Positions 15,137 through 20,271 of a DNA stretch of 20,271 nucleotides are shown here, piece after piece. The stretch's first letter is position 1; each line of letters opens with the position of its first letter. This stretch comes from Thermocaproicibacter sp041859875 (GTDB lineage: Bacteria; Bacillota; Clostridia; Oscillospirales; Acutalibacteraceae): the NCBI GenBank assembly GCA_041859875.1, contig JBFLFY010000034.1:1-20271 (forward strand), given 5' to 3'. The translations under genes were made by a program, and so were the position numbers. The notes beneath the pieces were generated by a model. That model had not been told where the DNA came from. It was given only the letters and a program-made list of their open reading frames with translations, and did not search any database.

Positions 15137-15213
15137 TGGCGACTCGGATCGGGATCGAACCGACGACCTCTAGCGTGACAGGCTAGCGTTCTAACCAGCT
15201 GAACTACCGAGCC
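15137..15213 (-). tRNA. tRNA-Asp (GTC)
   Basis: A 77-base tRNA with encoded CCA. The acceptor stem GGCTCGG pairs with CCGAGTC, including a wobble pair, and the anticodon loop CTGTCAC gives anticodon GTC. It is complete and is the first intact tRNA of the cluster. Confidence 0.97.
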
Positions 15214-15219
15214 ATATTT

Positions 15220-15250
15220 TGGTGGGAACAATAGGACTCGAACCTATNAC
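15220..15250 (-). tRNA. Partial tRNA (3' end only), probably tRNA-Val
   Basis: Only the T arm (ATAGG-TTCGAGT-CCTAT), the acceptor 3' strand TGTTCCC and ACCA are present. The acceptor sequence and the position before tRNA-Asp fit tRNA-Val of clostridial clusters (5' GGGAACA expected). The D arm and anticodon arm are missing: at the ambiguous base N (15248) the sequence passes directly into the Rhs reading frame. It is not functional as it stands; the cause is either a real recombination or a contig join. Confidence 0.75.
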
Positions 15251-15728
15251 AGTTGTTTGCCTGTTTTGAATCAAATAAAGTTGAAACTGTGTTTACAATG
15301 CCTATTCCCATATTGCTTGGATCCAGCATACCCCAAATACTCGCCGGATCGTTTCTCACTGCATTAATAGGACTCATAATCATATCGTTGAGCCCTAATA
15401 ACAGCGCCTCAGAGCGTAACCCTGCTACTTTGAGAGAAGAATATAATACGTTATTTTTCCCACCCGCTATTAATTCCGCAAGTCTGGAAAAGACATACTT
15501 ATTCAGTAAATTGGTTGTTGCTAGCCCTGTATTTTCAGCACTCCAATTGTCCGCGCTCGTCCCAAACGGGTCAAGCATGGAAACCGGGTTGCCGTTGGCA
15601 TAAGCGTATTTGTTCAGGGTACGGGAATCTTGTATGGTTCCGGTCAACGGGTCGGAATTAATAAAGCGTTTCAGTATTGGGGAATAGTACCTTGCCCGCA
15701 TATAGTACAGGCCATCCGAATCCGTCAT
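15249..15728 (-). pseudogene. Rhs-family protein, C-terminal core end and truncated tip
   Basis: Continuation of the large Rhs gene in the same frame as the YD-repeat part, after a 54-base block with four stop codons. It begins with the Rhs core terminus DGLYYMRARYYSPILKRFIN and SDPLTG, and ends the core at NPVSMLDPFG (about 15561). The next roughly 100 codons are the variable tip (for example LNDMIMSPINAVRNDPASIW), which resembles the linker that precedes toxin domains in polymorphic toxins. No toxin domain is reached: the sequence runs into the N and the partial tRNA at 15248. The open frame formally continues into tRNA sequence to 15204, which is not meaningful. There is no immunity gene in the window. 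Confidence 0.8.
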
Positions 15729-15788
15729 GACTCCGTCGCAGCCGTCATAAAGGAAAGGTGTGGGCCCCTATTAATACGGTTATTCTGC

Positions 15789-18700
15789 TTATGAAGATGT
15801 AATCACTATTGAGCGGTCTGTAACCTTGCCGTTTTTGTCCGTCAGTGCCGTGGTACTTCCGCGCAGGTCAAAGTGGTAGACCAGGAAGCTATCGTCGGAA
15901 TTCTCTGAAATCAGACCGTTGCCGTAAACATAGAAAGTATCTTTTCTGTTCTTGCCGGTACGAACGAGAAGCTGACTTAGGCTGCGGCTGTTGTCATATA
16001 TATAGTACTCGGTATCGCTGCCTGTTTTCGCAGAAATTCGGTTTCCTGCCGCGTCATAAGTGTAGCAGGTGTTTCCCGCCTGTACCAGACGGTTCTGAAC
16101 ATCATAGGAAAAAGCCCCGAGTGGGCCGCTTGCCATGTTTCCGTCTTCATCATATGCGATAGCCTGACCGTTAAATTCAGTCAAGCGGTTGCCGCCATCG
16201 TATTTACAGCCCGTGCCCGTAAGGTTTCCGGATGCGTCGTATGCATAAGCTCCGCCTGAAACAGATTTGCCATCTGCACCGGTCACGGTTTTTCCGGTAA
16301 GGCGCCCAAGGCTGTCATAAGTATAGGAGAAAGTCTGCCCTCCGGCTGAAGATGTTTCTTTAATCACCTTTCCAGCCGCATCGTATGTGTAGGCATAGTC
16401 GTTGATAGTGCTTCCGTCTGCGGCCGCATCCTGCGCTTTGATGATTCGGTTCGCCTTATCGTAAGTGTCAGTCAGGATACTGCCATCCGGGCGTTTCGTT
16501 TCTATGAGGTTCCCATTGGCGTCATAGGAATATTCCGTCTTGTTTCCGAGCCAGTCCGTCACGGTCTGCATACGGTTTACAGCGTCGTATGTGTATTTGA
16601 CTGTGCTGCCATTCGAATAAACAATGGATGCCAAGTTTCCAGCTGCATCATAGGAATATTTTATCACATTTCCGCGGGTATCGGTATATTCTTTCACACG
16701 GTTATCTGCATCATATTTCCTTGTGACAGTTCCGGCGGAATCTTTCGCCGTCAGAACATTTCCATTCGCATCGTATGTATATACTGTTGTGCCGTCGGAA
16801 TCTTTGCAGCTAATGATTCTTCCGTTATCGTCATAGGTGTAAGCACGTTTCTGCCCGCGGGCATTGGTAAGCTCAGAAAGCAAATTCAGTGCGTTATAGC
16901 CATATGTGATTTTTCCGCCCGAAGTCGTTGTTTTTACGGCCAGGCGGCCGGAAGCGTCATAGGTGTATTTCTCCGATATGCCCATTGGGTCCGTTACGGA
17001 AATGCGGCTGCCGGATTTGTCATAGGTGTAAGAGCTAACACCGCCTAATGAATTTGTTGCGGTAAGAAGCTGGCCATTCCCATCATAGGTAAATGCAGTA
17101 CTATTGCCCAAAGGATCTGTTGTTTTTGTTGCTCTGCCAAGCGAATCATAGGAATAGCCTGTAACATTGCCAAGTGCATCCATCACTTTTACCGGAAGAT
17201 TTTTTGCATCATATTCAGTCGTGTTTGCTGTATTGCCAAGCGCATCCACGGTTTTCACAAGGTTGCCATTTGCATCATATTCTTTTTTGACCGTATTACC
17301 GAGTGCATCGGTAACAGCTATGCATCTGCCGGCAATATCATACGCATATTTTGTCGTATGGCCATTTGCATCTGTTTCGGATGCCAGCTGATTGTTCATA
17401 TTATAGCTGCAGACCGTTTTGTTTCTGAGCGGGTCTGTCGTGCTGATTAGCCGGTTCATCGCATCATATCCATATGATGTTGTGTTTCCATTTGCGTCTG
17501 TTTGGGTCAGCTTGTTCCCGTAAATATCGTAAGTATACTGAACCGCGTTGCCAAGCGGGTCTACTGTGCTTAAGAGGTCGCCTGCTTTCGTGTAAGAGTA
17601 AAGGGTTTTCTTTCCCTCCGCATTTGTTACAGAAACGAGGTGAGCCTCCTTATCATACTCGTATGTGCTGCAGTTTCCAGCTGCATCGGTCTGGGTTTTT
17701 ACCTTGCCGTTGGGACCGTATGTGTATGCCGTCACGCCGCCGTTTGGCTTTGTTTCGGTAAGGACATTCCCTCCCGCATCATAAGTATAGGAGGTTTTCG
17801 AGCCGTTTGCATCGGTAGTACTCAGCACACGCCCTGCCGGATCATAGTGAACCGTTATGGTCTTGCCCTCACTGTTTTTTGTTTGGGTAAGATGATCTTC
17901 TCCGTCATATGTATAGGCAGTAACGGCTCCTTTCGCATCCGTTGCGGAAACCGGTTTGCCGTTCCCGTTATATTTATTCGCAGTAACATTACCGTTGGCG
18001 TCGGTAACCGTAAGCGCCTTTCCGCGGCTGTTATAGGTGTATTTTACCGTATTTCCAAGTGCATCTGACACAGAAAGCACATTTCCATCTGCATCATAGG
18101 TATAAACCGTTTTTTGCCCATCGGATTGACTTTTGGATAAGACCCTTCCAGCAGTATCATAAGTATAGGATACTTTATTGCCTTCTGAATCGGCTGACTC
18201 TGCCAGCATACCCTTCTCATAAGTGAAACGATACGTCAGGTTTCCAATCTTTTTTTGCGTCTGCTGGCCATTGCTGTCATAGGCATAGGTTATGGTATTT
18301 CCGCGGGCATCTGTTACAGACACAAGGCGGTTCGACGCATCATAAGCATAAGCTGTTTTACTCCCTGCCGGATTTGTAACAGTAAGTATATTCCCCGAAG
18401 AATCATATGTCATTGCGGTCACAGCACCTGCCGGGTCGGTCTGTTTCAGCAGCTGATTGTGGTCATCATACTCATAGGAAGTTTTTCTGCCCAGCGCATC
18501 TGTTTCGCTTGCAATATTTCCGTTGGAATCGTACGTGTACGTTTTAGCATTCCCGTTCTCATCTGTGGCAGAAACAAGCTGCCCGCTCTGGTTATAGACA
18601 TTCTTTCTGGTATCTCCGTTCCGGTTTGTAATGGTAACCTGCCGCTCACCGGAAACTGAAGTGTCGTCATAGCTGAAATAAGTCAGCTTATTGCCATCGA

Positions 18701-18923
18701 CGCCATCATCCTGCGAAACAATTCTTCCCTGGCTGTCGTAAGTATCGGTAAAATAGCAAACGCCATCGCCATCTGTCCCGGTAAGCACGCGGCCTGCTCC
18801 GTCATAAGTATAAGTGATATTTTTACCGTTTGCATCGGTAACCTGTGTCAAACAGTCGGCGCTGTTTATAAGAAAAATACGCTTTTCTGCCGGATTGATC
18901 GGAAACAGAAGAAACAAGCCCAT
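15789..18923 (-). pseudogene. Rhs/YD-repeat protein, central repeat region
   Basis: About 1030 codons carrying roughly 45 YD repeats of about 21 residues (pattern YTYDANGN..VTDALGN). They form the beta-cage shell of Rhs, WapA and teneurin-like proteins that encloses a C-terminal toxin or mediates surface contact. The segment ends with the core motif HFDLRGSTTALTDKNGK and VTDR, then stops at 15789. The apparent ATG at 18923 is out of context: the true upstream frame is the LRR part at 18866-20271, and loss of one A in the AAA at 18865-18867 rejoins them as SYNSADCLTQVTDANGK. With these two lesions the gene is probably inactive, unless one or both are sequence errors. The cell-surface location is inferred. 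Confidence 0.85.
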
Positions 18924-20271
18924 TTTTACAGGCGATTGTCAAGCTCTGGCCAGAAACAGGCTCTGTAACAACAATTCCCCCATCCGATGGATAGGAAATC
19001 AAAATTACCATGCCTGTTCTGTTTTGGGTTTGCGTCAATTTTCCCGCCGCGCTGAACGTGTACTTTTCACTGTTATTGCAGTTCAGCAGATATGTCCCAT
19101 CGGCATTATGTGTTAAAACGTCATTCTGTTTTCCTAATACATTGCAGGCATATGTACCAGAGATACCGGTTTCCGTGTAGCGAATATATTCCGACGGCGT
19201 AGGATAGTAATCGACTGTCCCATCCGAATTGCTCTCTAACCGCATTTCATAGTTATGGCTCCAGCCTTTCCCCATAGAGCCAATCGTCAGCTCCGAAGAG
19301 TCATAGTTTAGGACAAGTGAAAGATTTTGCGCGCCGTTCACTTCCAAAGGCTTTAAGCTGATTGTATGCGTCCCTCTCCCCGTATTAACCGGGTCTGCCC
19401 ACTTCACTTCCGTAGGAGAAACAGGCGGATCTCTGTAGGGCTGTGCACTTGTTGAAAACGGAATATTGTATTCATTCGCATAGGTTTGAGCATAAGAATC
19501 GGCTTTGCCATGAATCGTCAGTTTTTGACAATTTTCAAAAACATAGCAGCCCATACTTGTGACACTTGGCGGAATAGTTATATTTTTAAGATTTGAACAA
19601 TCTTCAAAAGCTTCCTGATCTATGGACTTGACACTGTCCGGTATCGTTATCTCTGTTAAAGCCGTGCAGTTCCAGAATGCATTTGAACCTATTGCTTCCA
19701 CACTGTCCGGTATCGTTATTCCTGCTAAAGCTGTACAGTTATAAAATGTTTCTTCGCCTATCGTCTTTATTGTATTGGGAAGCGTTACTTGTTTGAGGCC
19801 TGCACAATTTCCCAAATCGCATGATCCCATGCTTGTCACACTATTTGGAATGGTTATATGGGAAAGCTTGCTGTTACAAAATACACCGTTCCCTAAACTC
19901 GTAACGCTGTCCGGTATCGTTATTTCTGTTAGGCCTGTACTTCTAAACGCATCGTCATCTATTTTCTTCACACTATTCGCTATTTTTGCACTGGTCAGGT
20001 GTTCACAGCCCTGAAACCAATCCTTTCCAATGCTCGGTACTCCATCTTCTATAATTACTTTCTGCAGATATTCATTGTTTGAAAATACACATATTCCTAG
20101 TCCTTTTGATGCATGTACACCGTCATATATTACAGCCGTAAATCCAGAAAATGTTTCAAATGCATTGTCACCAACCGACTTGACACTGTCCGGTATCGTC
20201 ACCTCAACTAAGCTTTTACAATCCCAGAATGCATGCGCGCCTATTGCTTCCACACTGTCCGGTATCGTTAT
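18866..20271 (-). pseudogene. BspA-type LRR and Rhs N-terminal region (partial, runs off the window)
   Basis: The frame is open to the window edge, so the true start lies outside. The N-terminal part is about ten BspA/LRR_5 repeats (unit pattern LTEITIPDSVKSIGxxAFxxC), a surface-adhesin module, from the edge to about 19500. A linker (PPVSPTEVKWADPVNTGRGT) leads to the domain that normally opens Rhs proteins: LSLVLNYDSSEL, then GKGWSHNYEMRLES, and GRKAYFSY at the end. A one-base shift at 18865-18867 then leaves the frame, which formally continues to 18823. The product would be a very large secreted or wall-associated LRR-Rhs protein; any signal peptide is outside the window. Many near-identical 21-base pieces (cactgtccggtatcgttat) recur at the DNA level, for example near 19628, 19700, 19909, 20187 and 20251. 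Confidence 0.82.
19500..20271 (-). repeat. BspA-type leucine-rich repeat array
   Basis: Tandem units of 21-23 residues with the pattern ITIPDSVxxIGxxAFxxCxxL. The DNA repeats are strongly conserved in the ITIPDSV part (ataacgataccggacagtgt on the minus strand). Such an array is prone to recombination and to assembly collapse. Confidence 0.85.

Noticed and set aside
14795..15178. 127-codon plus-strand frame across the tRNA genes
   Set aside because: It is the familiar false translation of antisense tRNA sequence (for example ETRTRYL).
15789..15800. Stop codon recoding or readthrough in the Rhs gene
   Set aside because: Four stops of two kinds (TAA and TAG) lie within 54 bases without any recoding signal, and all other genes use normal stops.
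15800..18800. Regular ~63-bp periodicity that could suggest a CRISPR or satellite array
   Set aside because: The period equals 21 codons and translates on the minus strand into YD repeats; the units diverge continuously and there are no constant repeats with unique spacers.

Overview
The window looks like chromosomal DNA of a spore-forming, anaerobic low-to-mid-GC Firmicute, most likely a Clostridia/Oscillospirales (Ruminococcaceae-like) species. The forespore sigma factor SigG followed by a YlmC/YmxH protein, the tRNA order Val-Asp-Phe-Gly-Cys, and a Gram-positive YknXYZ/MacAB-like exporter support this. No closer placement is possible from the sequence alone.

Layout. 1-1300: sigG and a YlmC/YmxH-family gene, closed by a strong terminator shared with the convergent gene. 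1300-4575 (minus): a large RecQ-like helicase with a ~320-residue N-terminal extension. 4759-5460: a small XRE regulator plus four-helix membrane protein operon with its own promoter and a dyad over the -35. 5478-6267: a MerR/TipAS-type regulator behind a textbook 19-bp-spacer MerR promoter. 6318-7614 (minus): a two-gene threonine/serine-exporter-like (ThrE/YjjP-YjjB) operon. 7727-14892: a patchy accessory segment between a 40-bp remnant of the tRNA-Cys 3' end and the intact tRNA-Cys gene. It holds an ABC-2 exporter whose ATPase is broken by three frameshifts, a ~1.1 kb decayed stretch, an intact adaptor-ATPase-permease operon, an ankyrin-like gene tail and a 343-bp internally deleted ISL3-type element. 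14892-15250 (minus): a tRNA cluster (partial Val, then Asp, Phe, Gly, Cys) with a terminator. 15249-20271 (minus): a very large BspA-LRR plus Rhs/YD-repeat surface protein. It runs off the window, has one frameshift and one block of in-frame stops, and its C-terminal tip is cut off at the truncated tRNA-Val, where the only ambiguous base (N, 15248) lies.

Interpretation. The left third is ordinary chromosome. The most interesting part is the tRNA-flanked 7.1 kb segment: the direct repeat runs from the anticodon loop to the CCA end, as expected for an old integration into tRNA-Cys, but no integrase is visible, so a degenerate tRNA duplication is an alternative. The N at the tRNA-Val/Rhs junction, and frameshifts that fall mostly in A-runs, mean that assembly or sequencing error must be excluded before calling the Rhs and ABC genes true pseudogenes. 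No clearly new multi-gene system could be demonstrated. The least familiar items are the helicase, the XRE/membrane-protein pair, the adaptor with two lipoyl/hairpin units, and the LRR-Rhs fusion.
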